A stretch of 64,000 bases of DNA from Ga0077560 sp046330395 (GCA_046330395.1 JAXLSS010000001.1:248001-312000), one strand, 5' to 3'; positions 1 to 8,771 are shown, numbered from the stretch's first letter. A program made the numbers and translations. The notes: generated by a model from the letters alone, not told the origin.

Positions 1-2
1 TG

Positions 3-383
3 CGCGCCCGCACGGGCACCCTGCTCACGGCCAGCTCGCTGCTGGTGACCTTCCTGGGCGCCCTGGCCATCAACCGCACGGGCCTGGGGCCCCTGGGGGT
101 GGTGGCGCTGGTGGCCTTCGGGGTTTCGGCCGTGCTGTGCCTGTGGATCCTGGTGCCGCGGGCGGCGTTCGTGTTCCGGCTCAGCGGTCCCCGGCTGTTC
201 GAGGGCCAGTACGGCCTGCCCATCGCCGAAGTGCACCGCCGGCTGGCCTACTGGATCGAGGACTTCGCCGTTGCCAACGCGGGTCCCATCGCGCGCCTGC
301 AGCGGGCCTACCAGCTGGCCACGCTGGCGCTGCTGGTGGAGGCCGCTGGATGGGCCGGCCAGCTTGCGGGTATCCTGAACTGA
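3..383 (+). CDS. Membrane protein, 3' part of a gene cut by the window edge
   Basis: The reading frame is open from base 3 and no start is visible, so the N-terminus lies outside the window. The visible part begins with an Arg-Ala-Arg-Thr-Gly-Thr segment, followed by a hydrophobic stretch (LLTASSLLVTFLGALAI), a second one (LGVVALVAFGVSAVLCLWIL), a soluble region of about 50 residues, and a last apolar helix near the end. This is the look of a small integral membrane protein with a cytoplasmic Arg-rich edge. I do not recognise the family and assign no function. Confidence 0.7.
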   Translation, partial: RARTGTLLTASSLLVTFLGALAINRTGLGPLGVVALVAFGVSAVLCLWILVPRAAFVFRLSGPRLFEGQYGLPIAEVHRRLAYWIEDFAVANAGPIARLQRAYQLATLALLVEAAGWAGQLAGILN

Positions 384-385
384 CC

Positions 386-559
386 ATGGCAAGCCTTCGC
401 CTCCAGCACGCGGCGCCCACGGCGGCCAAGTCGCCGCCGCCCCCGCCGCCCAAACCGCCCCCGGGCCTCGGCATCCCCGAGACTCGGGGCGGGCGCGCCC
501 GCGCCGCCGCCGAGCCGGTGGCGCCGGGGCTCCCGCACATCGCCCCGCGCGGGCGCTGA
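386..559 (+). CDS. Possible 57-aa proline-rich small protein
   Basis: An ATG two bases after the stop of the upstream membrane protein opens a 57-codon frame with a run of prolines (SPPPPPPKPPPGLG) and an Arg/Ala-rich tail. Its position suggests translational coupling. However, GC-rich DNA readily produces Pro/Arg/Ala frames by chance, no Shine-Dalgarno site precedes it, and no domain is recognisable. It may simply be the spacer before the convergent methyltransferase gene. Confidence 0.25.
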   Translation: MASLRLQHAAPTAAKSPPPPPPKPPPGLGIPETRGGRARAAAEPVAPGLPHIAPRGR

Positions 560-568
560 GTCCGCGCG

Positions 569-1618
569 TCAGCCGGCCTCGGCCGGCGTGCACACCAACA
601 CCAACCACCGCAGGCCCGGCAACGGGATCAGCCCCTGGAGGGTGAGGCCGGCGCCGGCGAGCAGTTCGCGGTATTCACCGGCCGTGCGTTCACGCCCGCC
701 CACCACCACCAGCATCTCCAGGTCGGCCGACCGCACCAGGCGATCCAGGTCGGGTGACGGCGCGTCGCCCGGCTCGGACGGCACGACCATCTCGATCACC
801 AGCAGCCGGGCCCCCGCGGGCATCGCGTGGCGGCAGCGGGCCAGGACGCGCGCGGCCGAGGCGTCATCCCAGTCGTGCAGGATCCAGGACAGCACGTACA
901 GGTCGCCACCGGGCGGGACGGCCGCGAAGAAGTCGCCGGCCACCACCTGACAGCGCTCCTGCAGGCCGGCCTCGCGCAGCGCCTGGCGGGCGCCCTCGGC
1001 CACCCCGGGCAGGTCCAGCAGCACGGCCCGCGCGTCGGGGTGGGCCTCCAGCACCGCGCGCACCAGCACGCCGTGGCCGCCGCCCACGTCCACCAGGTGC
1101 CGCACCCCGCTGAGGTCGCACGCGGCGAGCATGGCCGCCGCGTTGGCCGCCGCCACGCGCGACATGGTGGCGTTGAACAGGTCCGCGGCCTCCGGGTGCC
1201 CCGCCAGGTACTCCCACAGGCCCACCCCGTGGGCCTCCGCGAACGCGGGCGTGCCCGTGCGCAGGCTGTGCGGGAGGTGCCCGTACGCCCGCCAGCGCCA
1301 CTCCTCGGTGGCCGCGGTGGCCGCGCGCCGTGCCGATCCGGGGACGTCACCCCGCAGCAGTCGTCCCAGCGAGGTCAGCGCCACCCGCCCGTCGTCGCCC
1401 GTCTCGAACAGTCCCGTGTCGTCCACCGCCCGCAGCACCCGCGCGAGCGCCCCGGCGTCGGCTCCGGCCCGTGCGGCCAGCTCGGTGATGTCCAGGGGCC
1501 CCTCGGCCAGGTGGTCGGCAACGCCCAGGCGGGCCAGCGCCCCGATGGCCGCGGTGCGCTGGTAGCCCCCGATGAGGGTGGCCATCCGCCGCTGCAACTC
1601 GGCCGGGTCGTCGCGCAT
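569..1618 (-). CDS. SAM-dependent O-methyltransferase with winged-helix dimerisation domain
   Basis: At 349 residues the protein matches the usual length of the plant/bacterial O-methyltransferase family (Methyltransf_2), which methylates hydroxyl groups of small aromatic or polyketide-type compounds. The N-terminal ~90 residues look like the winged-helix dimerisation domain. The SAM-binding motif I is visible as LVDVGGGHGVLVRAVLE, an Asp-rich segment follows (AVLLDLPGV), and the likely catalytic His sits in SWILHDWDD. The ATG is preceded by GAGGAGC about eight bases upstream, which supports this start. The substrate cannot be read from the sequence. It is transcribed divergently from the exported glycosidase at 1735 and belongs to no obvious cluster. 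Confidence 0.88.
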   Translation of the reverse strand: MRDDPAELQRRMATLIGGYQRTAAIGALARLGVADHLAEGPLDITELAARAGADAGALARVLRAVDDTGLFETGDDGRVALTSLGRLLRGDVPGSARRAATAATEEWRWRAYGHLPHSLRTGTPAFAEAHGVGLWEYLAGHPEAADLFNATMSRVAAANAAAMLAACDLSGVRHLVDVGGGHGVLVRAVLEAHPDARAVLLDLPGVAEGARQALREAGLQERCQVVAGDFFAAVPPGGDLYVLSWILHDWDDASAARVLARCRHAMPAGARLLVIEMVVPSEPGDAPSPDLDRLVRSADLEMLVVVGGRERTAGEYRELLAGAGLTLQGLIPLPGLRWLVLVCTPAEAG

Positions 1619-1734
1619 CCGTCGTGCTCCTCACTCGGGCGCGGCGCCCGTGCACCGGCCCGGTCCCATCGTACGACGGCACGGGCCGGTCCGCGGGTGC
1701 CGGGGCCCGGGCGGCCGGGGTAGCCTTGTCCGCG

Positions 1735-2904
1735 ATGCGCCCCCTGCTGATCCTGCTGTGCGCGCTGGCGGTGGCCCTGGCGGCGGCGCCCGCGGGCGCG
1801 TTGACCCTGCCGCCGGAGGGCCTCACGGTGGGCATTCAGGACGACCAGCTGCCCGTGGCCCCCCTCGATCAGCTCGACGCCCGCATGGATCTGGTGCGCG
1901 ACAGCGGGGCGCCCGTCACCCGCGTGGACGTGCTGTGGAACGACGTCGCGCCCACCCGGCCCGCCGCCCCGGGCGACGACACCGACCCCGCGTACCGCTG
2001 GGCGCGCTACGACCGCATCATCGACGGCCTCACCGCCCGGCATGTGCTGGTGCTGCTCACCATCTACCGCACCCCGGCGTGGGCCCTGGACCCCGCCAAC
2101 GTCCCCGCCGACCCCCCGGACCCGGAGCGCTGGGCGCCCGACCCGGCGGCCCTGGGCGACTTCGCGCACGCCCTGGCCCACCGCTACGACGGCACCCTGC
2201 ACGGCCGGGTCACGGCGTTCGAGCCCTGGAACGAGCCCAACATCCCGTTCTTCCTGCGCCCCCAGTGGGTGCGCGACCCCGCGACGGCCAGCGGTTGGCG
2301 GCCCATCTCGGCGGAGCTGTACGCGGGCATGCTGAGGGCGGCCTACTCGGGCATCCGCTCCGCGCAGCCGGACGCCACGGTGGTGGGGGTGTCGGGTGCG
2401 CCCAACGGGGGCGGCGGGCCGCCCACGGGCCCGGACGGCTTCGGATCGGTGCCCAACACCACATTCATGGCGGCGCTGGCGGTGCTGCAACCGCCCATGG
2501 ACGTGGCCAGCCAGCACATCTACCCGGCCCTGGCGCCGTTCCAGAGCACCGCGTTCCCCTCGTTCAACACCATCCCCGCGCTGCTGGCCGACCTGGACGC
2601 CATCCGCCCCGGGATCCCGCTGTGGATCACCGAGTTCGGCTACATGACCCACGCCCCGGCGTCGCGGCCCAACCGCGCGTTCGTGAGCGAGGCCGCCCAG
2701 GCGCTGTACGTGGGTCAGGCCGTGCAGATGATGGCGGCCCACCCGCGCGTGCAGCTGGCCATCTGGTTCAACATGCAGGACAACCCGGAGTGGCCCGGGG
2801 GGCTGCGTCGCGGCGATGGCAGCCCCAAACCGGCCTGGGACGCGTTCGTGGCGCTGCCCAAGCTGGTGGGTCCGGTGCCCGCCTCGCCGTCGGCGCCCGG
2901 CTGA
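1735..2904 (+). CDS. Exported clan GH-A glycoside hydrolase (GH39/GH5-like)
   Basis: The chosen ATG begins a clear signal peptide (MRPLLILLCALAVALAAAPA, cleavage near AGA-L). A mature domain of about 365 residues follows with the hallmarks of a clan A TIM-barrel glycosidase. The acid/base Glu lies in FEPWNEPN and the nucleophile Glu in LWITEFGY, in the expected order and spacing. Residues after the signal (VGIQDDQL, then RVDVLWNDV) fit the first barrel strands. The protein should act outside the cell on a polysaccharide or glycoside; the exact family and substrate are not decidable here. A longer frame opens upstream at 1624 but would put residues before the signal peptide, so it was not used. 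Its stop is three bases from the convergent propeller gene. Confidence 0.82.
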   Translation: MRPLLILLCALAVALAAAPAGALTLPPEGLTVGIQDDQLPVAPLDQLDARMDLVRDSGAPVTRVDVLWNDVAPTRPAAPGDDTDPAYRWARYDRIIDGLTARHVLVLLTIYRTPAWALDPANVPADPPDPERWAPDPAALGDFAHALAHRYDGTLHGRVTAFEPWNEPNIPFFLRPQWVRDPATASGWRPISAELYAGMLRAAYSGIRSAQPDATVVGVSGAPNGGGGPPTGPDGFGSVPNTTFMAALAVLQPPMDVASQHIYPALAPFQSTAFPSFNTIPALLADLDAIRPGIPLWITEFGYMTHAPASRPNRAFVSEAAQALYVGQAVQMMAAHPRVQLAIWFNMQDNPEWPGGLRRGDGSPKPAWDAFVALPKLVGPVPASPSAPG

Positions 2905-2907
2905 GCC

Positions 2908-3970
2908 TCAGCCCGCGGGCGGCCCGGGCGCCCAGTCGGGGTCGCGAACGATGAGGTAGGGGGACACCAGCACGTCGTGCACGCCGGTGCCGTCGGCGGC
3001 CATCACGGCGATCCCGCCGTCCCCGGTGGCGGGGCGCATGAACGTGGCGGCGATGGAGTGCCCGTCCGGGGAGAACACCGCCTGGCCCACGCCGCTCACG
3101 CCCGGGGACACCTCGCGCATGGGTCCCGCCACGGCGCCGTCGGCCGTGAGGGGCACGCTCACCAGATCGGAGACCTGCCCGTCGGGCAGGTGCCGGCGGC
3201 GGGTCATGATCAGCTGCGTGCCGTCCGGCGAGAAGGCCGGGTCGGTGAAGTCCACGTCCTCGCCCTGGCAGAGGGCACCGGGCAGGCTGATGCGCCGGGC
3301 GGGCGCGCCCGGGCCGGTGGCGCTGGTGACGTACACCCGGGAGCGACCCGCCGCGCAGCCGGGGTCGCTGCGCCGGGTCACCGGCACGTCGAACGCCACC
3401 AGCCGCGCATCCGCCGACCACGCGATGTCGCGGGCCGCCAGGTTGCGGGGCTGCCGGATGAGTCCCGTGGTGAGCGGCAGGCCCGTGGCCACGTCCACCA
3501 CCTCCACCAGGGTGCGGCGCGGGCCCAGCAGCACGGCGAAGCCCAGCCCGGCGCCGTCGCGGCGCCACCCGAGGCCCGACAGCCGCATGGGGTCGGCGAC
3601 GCCGGTGGCGGCGAAGTCGGTGACCGTGCCGGTGACCGCCCCGTCCGGGCCGAGGGTCTGCACCGCCCCCGCCGCGGTCACGCGGACGGCCTCGCGCGTG
3701 CCGCCGGGGCGCATCACCAGCACGCCCTCGTACGGCCCCCGAACGGTCCGCGCAGCCACGCCACGCTCACACCGTCGGGTGCAGCCGTCGGCGCACGCCC
3801 GGTGCCAGCGTGGAGGCCGAGAACGGGTTGGTGAGCGGCAGAGCGTCGTCCACCACGCTGCGGATGGTGTCGAACTGGCCGTAGTAGATGGTGCCCGGGG
3901 CCGGAGTGGCCGCGGCCATCGAGGGCGCGGCGAGGGCGATGACACCGGCGGCGCGCAGAGCCGTGCGCAT
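2908..3970 (-). CDS. Exported WD40/TolB-like beta-propeller protein, frame disrupted near the N-terminus
   Basis: The ATG at 3970 has a GGGAGG site seven bases upstream and encodes a signal peptide (MRTALRAAGVIALAAPSMAA). That frame stops at about 3767. Most of the protein lies in another frame and shows PD40-type blades: AFSPDGTQLIMT, VFSPDGHSIAATF and IAWSADARLVAFD. Between the two, the third frame carries a plausible bridge (APDGVSVAWLRG). The gene therefore reads through only if one base is restored at about 3785 and another at about 3742. Either these are sequencing deletions or the gene is decayed. It is divergent from the Cys-repeat protein at 4133, so the two may share a promoter region. 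Propellers of this type are usually periplasmic or cell-surface binding modules; no enzymatic residues are evident. Confidence 0.72.
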
Positions 3971-4132
3971 GGTTTGGGCCTCCCTACCCGGAGCTGAGCC
4001 GTGTTTCGCGCACCCTACGGCCGGCACCTCTCCCAGCCGTGGCCGCGCCGCGCGCAAACCATCGCTTTTGTGAGGATTTCCCGCTCGTGCGGAACGCTCA
4101 GGGCATGCGGCGGCGGTGCCGATGCCCATGTG

Positions 4133-5620
4133 ATGAAGAAGGCGCTCCCACTCCTGATCCTGCCGCTGCTGCTCCTGCTGGCGGCCACCATCTCCACACC
4201 CCGGGCGGAGGCCGTCGTGGTGCTGTGCACGCCGGGCACCTACTCGGGCGACGGCAACGCGCCGTGCAGCGACGCGCCCGCGGGTACGTTCGTGAGCGTC
4301 TACGGCGCCACGGCCCCGGTGCCGTGCGCGCCCGGCCGGTACCAGCCGAACCTGGCCGGCGTGGTGTGCCAGCCCGCCGACCTCGGCCACTACGTCGGCG
4401 CCTCGGGCGCCTCCTTCCAGACCCCCTGCGGCGCCGGGACGTATGCCGACGTGCAGGGCCTCGCGGCATGCAACCCGGCGGAGGCGGGCACCTTCGTCTC
4501 CGCCCCCGCGGCGACGGGTGCCTCGCTGTGCCCCGACGGGGCCTACCAGCCGAACACGGGGCAGACCGCGTGCCTGCCCGCCGAAACCGGGCACCACGCC
4601 TTCGGCGTCGGCAACACCGCCGAGGCGCCGTGCGACGCGGGCACGTTCGCATCCACCCAGGGGCAGGCCAGCTGCTCCCTGGCACCGGCCGGCACCATCG
4701 CCGACCACGCGGGCATGGTCACCGCCACCGCATGCGGCGTGGGCACCTACCAGCCCACGCCGGGCCAGGTCGCCTGCCTGCAGGCGCCGCTGGGCGCCTA
4801 CGTGAACCAGATCGGCAGCTCCACGGCCACGGCGTGCGTGCCGGGCACCTTCCAGCCCGCCACCGGCCAGACCGCGTGCCAGCCCACGGCCCCCGGGCAC
4901 TTCACGGCGGTGTCCGGAAGCGCCGAGCAGAACACGTGTGCCGCGGGCACATACGCCGAGGTGAGCGGCCTCACCGCCTGCAGGCTGGCGCCGGCCGGCA
5001 CGTACGCGCGCGGAGGCGCCGTGGCGGCCACGCCGTGCGCCGTGGGCACCTACCAGCCCGACGCCGGGCAGGGCGCGTGCCTGCCGGCCCCGGTGGGCGG
5101 CTTCAGCGACCGCGCCGGCGCCACCGAGGCGACGTCGTGCACCGCGGGCCGGTATCAGCCGGCGACCGGTGAGAGCGCCTGCCTCCCCGCCCCAGCGGGC
5201 ACGCACGTGGAGCACGCGGGCGCGGGGGTGGCCACCGACTGCCCGGCCGGGACCTACCAGCCCGCCATGGGGCAGACCGTGTGCATCCCGTCGCCGGCGG
5301 GGTCGTTCGTGGCGGCGTCCGCGGCGACCGGCGCCGCGCTGTGCCCCGCGGGCACCTTCCAGGCGCTCACCGGGCAGGCGGCGTGCGTGAAGGCGCACCC
5401 CGGACGGTTCGTGGCGGCCACCGGCGCCACCGCTGAGGTGGCCTGCGGCGCGGGCAGCTACCAGCCCCGCGCCGGTGCCACCGCGTGCATCGCCTCACCC
5501 CGCAACCACATGGTGCCGGCGGCCGGTGCCACGAAGGCCCTGCGCTGCCCCGCGGGCACCCACCAGCCGCGCCCCGGGCAGCGCCGGGGCGTCCGCATCC
5601 CCGGGCGCACCCGGCGCTGA
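4133..5620 (+). CDS. Exported Cys-rich repeat protein with about 14 GCC2/GCC3 (ephrin-receptor-like) units
   Basis: The ATG begins a strong signal peptide (MKKALPLLILPLLLLLAAT). The mature part is almost wholly a tandem array of 33-34-residue units with the form C-x2-G-x-[YF]-x9-C-x4-[PG]-x-G-x-[FY]. Examples are CPAGTYQPAMGQTVC and CVPGTFQPATGQTAC. I count 13 complete units plus a truncated fourteenth. Two Cys per unit suggest one disulphide each and an elongated extracellular rod. The last unit loses its second Cys and ends in an Arg-rich tail (GQRRGVRIPGRTRR), which may be a late frameshift; another frame there reads AGASASPGAPGA. The family is known from eukaryotic receptors and some bacterial surface proteins. 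Function here is unknown; adhesion or surface structure is a guess. Confidence 0.8.
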   Translation: MKKALPLLILPLLLLLAATISTPRAEAVVVLCTPGTYSGDGNAPCSDAPAGTFVSVYGATAPVPCAPGRYQPNLAGVVCQPADLGHYVGASGASFQTPCGAGTYADVQGLAACNPAEAGTFVSAPAATGASLCPDGAYQPNTGQTACLPAETGHHAFGVGNTAEAPCDAGTFASTQGQASCSLAPAGTIADHAGMVTATACGVGTYQPTPGQVACLQAPLGAYVNQIGSSTATACVPGTFQPATGQTACQPTAPGHFTAVSGSAEQNTCAAGTYAEVSGLTACRLAPAGTYARGGAVAATPCAVGTYQPDAGQGACLPAPVGGFSDRAGATEATSCTAGRYQPATGESACLPAPAGTHVEHAGAGVATDCPAGTYQPAMGQTVCIPSPAGSFVAASAATGAALCPAGTFQALTGQAACVKAHPGRFVAATGATAEVACGAGSYQPRAGATACIASPRNHMVPAAGATKALRCPAGTHQPRPGQRRGVRIPGRTRR

Positions 5621-5631
5621 CCGATCACCCG

Positions 5632-5667
5632 CGGTGCGGGTGGGTCACCCCCGACCCACCCGCACCG
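5632..5667. terminator. Perfect 15-bp hairpin between convergent genes
   Basis: Bases 5632-5646 (CGGTGCGGGTGGGTC) are exactly complementary to 5653-5667, separated by a six-base loop. It lies between the stop of the repeat protein (5620) and the stop of the DUF4389 gene (5679), so it can end transcription from both sides. It has no U-tract, as is common for hairpin terminators in high-GC Actinomycetota. Confidence 0.7.
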
Positions 5668-5678
5668 GCGCGTTCAGG

Positions 5679-6350
5679 CTAGGCGTGCGCCGGCCCGAAC
5701 GGCATGCCGTAGGCGGGGACGTGATCCTGCTCGGCACCGCCGACGTCCAGGCGGAACGGCGGGTACTCATCGGTGAGCAGCATGCAGTACGCCGTGGCCC
5801 TGATGCCCCAGCGGTTGAAGCCCATCACCAGGTCGTAGATGCCCGGGTGGTAGGCGCCGCGCACGGCCAGCAGCACCGCGGCCACCAGCACCAGCACGGT
5901 CACCGCGCTGAAGTCGGTGCCCATCGACCCGGCCAGCAGGCCGGCGATGGCGTACTGCGGGATGCCCAGCAGCCACCAGCCGATCAGTGGCAGGCCGCGA
6001 CGGCCCGGGGTGTCGGGGTACGCGGCCGTGAGCCGTGCCGGGTAGTCGGGGTCGTCGGCCAGCCGGAACGGCGGGTACCGGTCGGTCGCAAGCGCGCTGC
6101 AGGCGTAGTAGTTGACGCGCCACGTCCAGCGCAGCACACCCACCGCGAACTCGAACAACCCGCGGGGGTAGCGCCCGGTGAACAGGCGGCTCACGAAGGC
6201 CACCAGGGTGGTGAACACCACCGCCACCCACAGGAACAGCAGCACGACCACGTGGGGGATCGCAAGGAACCACTTCACGAGCCACTTCCATCGGCTCAGC
6301 GGTTCATCAAGGCGCCCCTCGAGCTGAATCGGATAACGGGCGCTCATCAT
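5679..6350 (-). CDS. DUF4389 membrane protein
   Basis: This 223-residue protein carries the DUF4389 signature twice: YPIQLEGRLDEPLSRWKW at the N-terminus with FLAIPHVVVLLFLW, and a second set near residues 130-200 (GIPQYAIAGLL, YHPGIYDLVMGFNRW). Three or four transmembrane helices alternate with short aromatic segments of the form DRYPPFRL and DEYPPFRL, which recur twice. The family is widespread in Actinomycetota and its role is unknown. AAGGAGG lies just upstream of two consecutive ATG codons (6350 and 6347); the second has the better spacing. Start and stop are well supported, function is not. Confidence 0.85.
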   Translation of the reverse strand: MMSARYPIQLEGRLDEPLSRWKWLVKWFLAIPHVVVLLFLWVAVVFTTLVAFVSRLFTGRYPRGLFEFAVGVLRWTWRVNYYACSALATDRYPPFRLADDPDYPARLTAAYPDTPGRRGLPLIGWWLLGIPQYAIAGLLAGSMGTDFSAVTVLVLVAAVLLAVRGAYHPGIYDLVMGFNRWGIRATAYCMLLTDEYPPFRLDVGGAEQDHVPAYGMPFGPAHA

Positions 6351-6447
6351 CGACCTCCTTCCTCGGATGTCGATTCGATCATCGTCCCTCCGGGGCCGCG
6401 GGGCATCAGGTGCGCGTCGGATCCCCCCTCCGCAGTCCCCCGACCCC

Positions 6448-7776
6448 CTACGCCGTCGCCGCCGCGCTCACCGCCAGCGGGCCGTCGGCACCCAGCGCGA
6501 TGGCCGTCTCCGGCACGCCGGCGTCCCGCGCCGCCCTGAGCCAGGCGGGGCGCGCGCCCTCCGCCTCGGCGGTGACGCGGGCGTACGCGCACGACGCCAC
6601 CGACTGGTTGGAGGCGGGTTTGCGTCCCCGGGGTTCCAGGCCCACGCTGCGTCGTACGGGCGGGAACAGCCGGAACAGCCCTCTGCGGCTGGAACTGAAC
6701 GCGCCGGCGGGGTCCGGGGCGGTCCACTCCCCGCAGCGGCGCATGGCCTCCGCGCTCTCACCGTCCGGGCCGCAGAACGCCGGCGTGTCCTCGCCGGGGC
6801 GGAAGTACCCGGCCTTGAAGCGCAGCCCGGCGCGGCATGCGCGGTCCACCATCCACCACAACGGCACGTCCGACAGGCCCGCGTTGCGGTTGCCACCACC
6901 CACGTCGCAGTGCACGCCGGTGAACCACACCTGTTCCAACACCTGGAAGGACGGGGCACCCGGCTGCTGGTTCCACATGGTGGGCAGGAACGACCGGCGG
7001 TCCTCGTCGATGGCCACGGCGTGGTGGGCGCGGTCCACCTTGCGGGACAGGTCGGTGTCGTGGAACTGCCACGGCCGGTTGAGCAGGTCGATCCACCGGC
7101 GGCCCGCCAGCGGGATGCCGAGCGCCCCCACGGTGTCCCACACCCCGATGAAGCGCACGCGGACCTCGTCCTCGAAGCTGTACGCGCGGCGGAACAGCGT
7201 GGCCTCCGTGCTGAGGGGGTGTCCCGGGTGGTACCGCCCGGCTGCCGACGCCCCGCGGGCGCGGCTGCCGCGGTACATCTCGAAGCCCTGCTCGATGCGG
7301 TCGGTGTGCTCGGGCCGGATCACCCCGCACGAGCGGATGAACCCCGCCAGGCTGCGGGCGGTGAACGCGCCCCGCGAGAACCCCACCAGGTAGATCTCGT
7401 CGCCGCGGGCGTAGCTGCCGCACAGGTAGCGGTAGCCCTCCAGGATGTGGCGGGACAGGCCCAGGCCCGATGCGCCACCCAGCAGCTTGTCGAAGGCGCC
7501 CGTGCCGACGCCCGGCAGGTAGAGCAGCCGCTGGTCCTTGTCGCCCAGGCGGGGGTCGCCCGCCGCCGGCACGCCCACGTCCACGCCCATGGCGAACTTG
7601 ACCACGTTGGTGGCACGGTCCTGGTCGGCGATGTTCCAGGTGCCGTCACAGCAGATGACGATGCGCTTGCCGGTGGGGCTGTACGCCGCCATCTCCTCGG
7701 GCGTGGGGTCCAGCGCAGGCGCGGTGGGCACCGGGCGGGCGGCCTCGGCCTGGGCGGTGGAGATGAGGTTCGGCAT
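6448..7776 (-). CDS. DUF2235 alpha/beta-hydrolase (Tle1-like phospholipase fold)
   Basis: The protein begins with RIVICCDGTWN, the diagnostic strand of DUF2235. It has the nucleophile elbow GFSRGAF of a G-x-S-x-G hydrolase about 130 residues in, and a later Asp/His region (VWFTGVHCDVGGG) that supplies the rest of the triad. DUF2235 includes the type VI secretion phospholipase effectors Tle1, but many free-standing members exist. No secretion or immunity gene is nearby, so an effector role is not supported. I chose the ATG at 7776 (MPNLISTAQ); in-frame ATGs at 7815 and 7794 are possible. The C-terminus is Ala-rich and shows no extra domain. Confidence 0.8.
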   Translation of the reverse strand: MPNLISTAQAEAARPVPTAPALDPTPEEMAAYSPTGKRIVICCDGTWNIADQDRATNVVKFAMGVDVGVPAAGDPRLGDKDQRLLYLPGVGTGAFDKLLGGASGLGLSRHILEGYRYLCGSYARGDEIYLVGFSRGAFTARSLAGFIRSCGVIRPEHTDRIEQGFEMYRGSRARGASAAGRYHPGHPLSTEATLFRRAYSFEDEVRVRFIGVWDTVGALGIPLAGRRWIDLLNRPWQFHDTDLSRKVDRAHHAVAIDEDRRSFLPTMWNQQPGAPSFQVLEQVWFTGVHCDVGGGNRNAGLSDVPLWWMVDRACRAGLRFKAGYFRPGEDTPAFCGPDGESAEAMRRCGEWTAPDPAGAFSSSRRGLFRLFPPVRRSVGLEPRGRKPASNQSVASCAYARVTAEAEGARPAWLRAARDAGVPETAIALGADGPLAVSAAATA

Positions 7777-7873
7777 GGGGTCACCATCCCCCATGCGGGG
7801 TCTCCGGCGCCGCATGAATTCGACGGAATCGCCTGGGGGTGACGCGCACGCCGGCGGCGCCTATGGTCGTCGC

Positions 7874-8518
7874 ATGCGAGTGCACCGCCTGCACGCGGTC
7901 GTCCGGCTGGCGGTGGCGGGGGCTGCCGTGGTTGCCATGACGTACCAGCTGGCCTCGCTGCACGGCCGCGGCATCGGCTCGGGCAACTTCTTCAGCTTCT
8001 TCACCATCCAGTCCAACGTCCTGGCGGTGCTGGCCCTGGCGGCCGCGGCCCTGGTGCCCGGCCCCGACCGGGGGTGGCTGTTCGATGTCCTCCGGACCGC
8101 CGCGACGCTGTACATCGCCATCACCGGCGTGGTCTTCGCGCTGCTCCTGGCGGGGTTGCAGGAGCAGTTGCAGACCACCATCCCGTGGGTGGACGACATC
8201 GTGCACCGCGTCGTGCCCGCCGCGGTGGTGCTGGACTGGCTGATCGACCCGCCGCGGCACCGCATCGGGTGGCGCACCGGGCTGTGGTGGCTGGCGTATC
8301 CGATGGCCTGGTTCGCCTACACGCTGATCCGTGGCTCGGTCGTGGGCTGGTACCCGTATCCCTTCGTGGACGTGTCGCACCTGGGCTACGGCGGCGTGGC
8401 CTGGCGCGCGGCCGCGCTGATGGTGGCGTTCGCGGTGGCCGCCCTGGCGCTTGTGGCGCTCAGCAGGGTGCTGCGGCTGGGGCGGCGTGCCCTGGGCGCG
8501 GTGCCCGGCGCGGACTGA
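7874..8518 (+). CDS. Pr6Pr-like six-helix membrane protein
   Basis: A 214-residue integral membrane protein with about six helices, starting at MRVHRLHAVVRLAV. The segment FSFFTIQSNVLAVL is characteristic of the Pr6Pr/FAR-17a-AIG1-like family, and H-x-V-P (VHRVVPAAVVLDWL) and YPYPFVDV match conserved loops of that family. The biochemical activity of bacterial members is not established. Divergent from the DUF2235 hydrolase with about 97 bases between the starts. A longer upstream frame exists, but it would antisense the hydrolase start. Confidence 0.78.
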   Translation: MRVHRLHAVVRLAVAGAAVVAMTYQLASLHGRGIGSGNFFSFFTIQSNVLAVLALAAAALVPGPDRGWLFDVLRTAATLYIAITGVVFALLLAGLQEQLQTTIPWVDDIVHRVVPAAVVLDWLIDPPRHRIGWRTGLWWLAYPMAWFAYTLIRGSVVGWYPYPFVDVSHLGYGGVAWRAAALMVAFAVAALALVALSRVLRLGRRALGAVPGAD

Positions 8519-8660
8519 GCGGCTGGCGACCCTTGGGCCCGATGGCGCAAGCGGGCCCGCCCGGATGCGCGCAGGGCCACGGTCATGCGTGCCGCCGGTC
8601 GCCACACTGCTCTCCATCACCACCAGTGGCGATCCGGCCACCGAAAATGAGGAGACGCCG

Positions 8661-8771
8661 ATGTCCCACCTGCGTGCCTTCCTGACCTCCGCCCGCAACG
8701 TGCTGCGCCTTGATCTGCCGCACCTGGAGGTGGAGCGCGACGAACACGGGCCGACCATCCCGTTCTTCTAG
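8661..8771 (+). CDS. 36-aa small protein with a good ribosome site
   Basis: An ATG preceded by GAGGAGA at ideal spacing opens a 36-codon frame: MSHLRAFLTSARNVLRLDLP, then a charged middle and the ending GPTIPFF. The composition (Leu, Arg, His, Glu, Asp) is unlike the Ala/Gly/Pro/Arg frames that arise by chance here. There is no signal peptide or membrane segment; an amphipathic helix is plausible. It sits alone in a 360-base interval between Pr6Pr and the MarR regulator. No family is recognised. Confidence 0.5.
   Translation: MSHLRAFLTSARNVLRLDLPHLEVERDEHGPTIPFF

Noticed and set aside
4240..5580. CRISPR-like or DNA tandem repeat
   Set aside because: The ~102-base period is a coding repeat of the Cys-rich protein with diverged units and no conserved spacer-repeat pattern.
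6448..7776. Type VI secretion effector
   Set aside because: The DUF2235 hydrolase resembles Tle1, but no VgrG, Hcp, PAAR or immunity gene is nearby and the organism looks Gram-positive.
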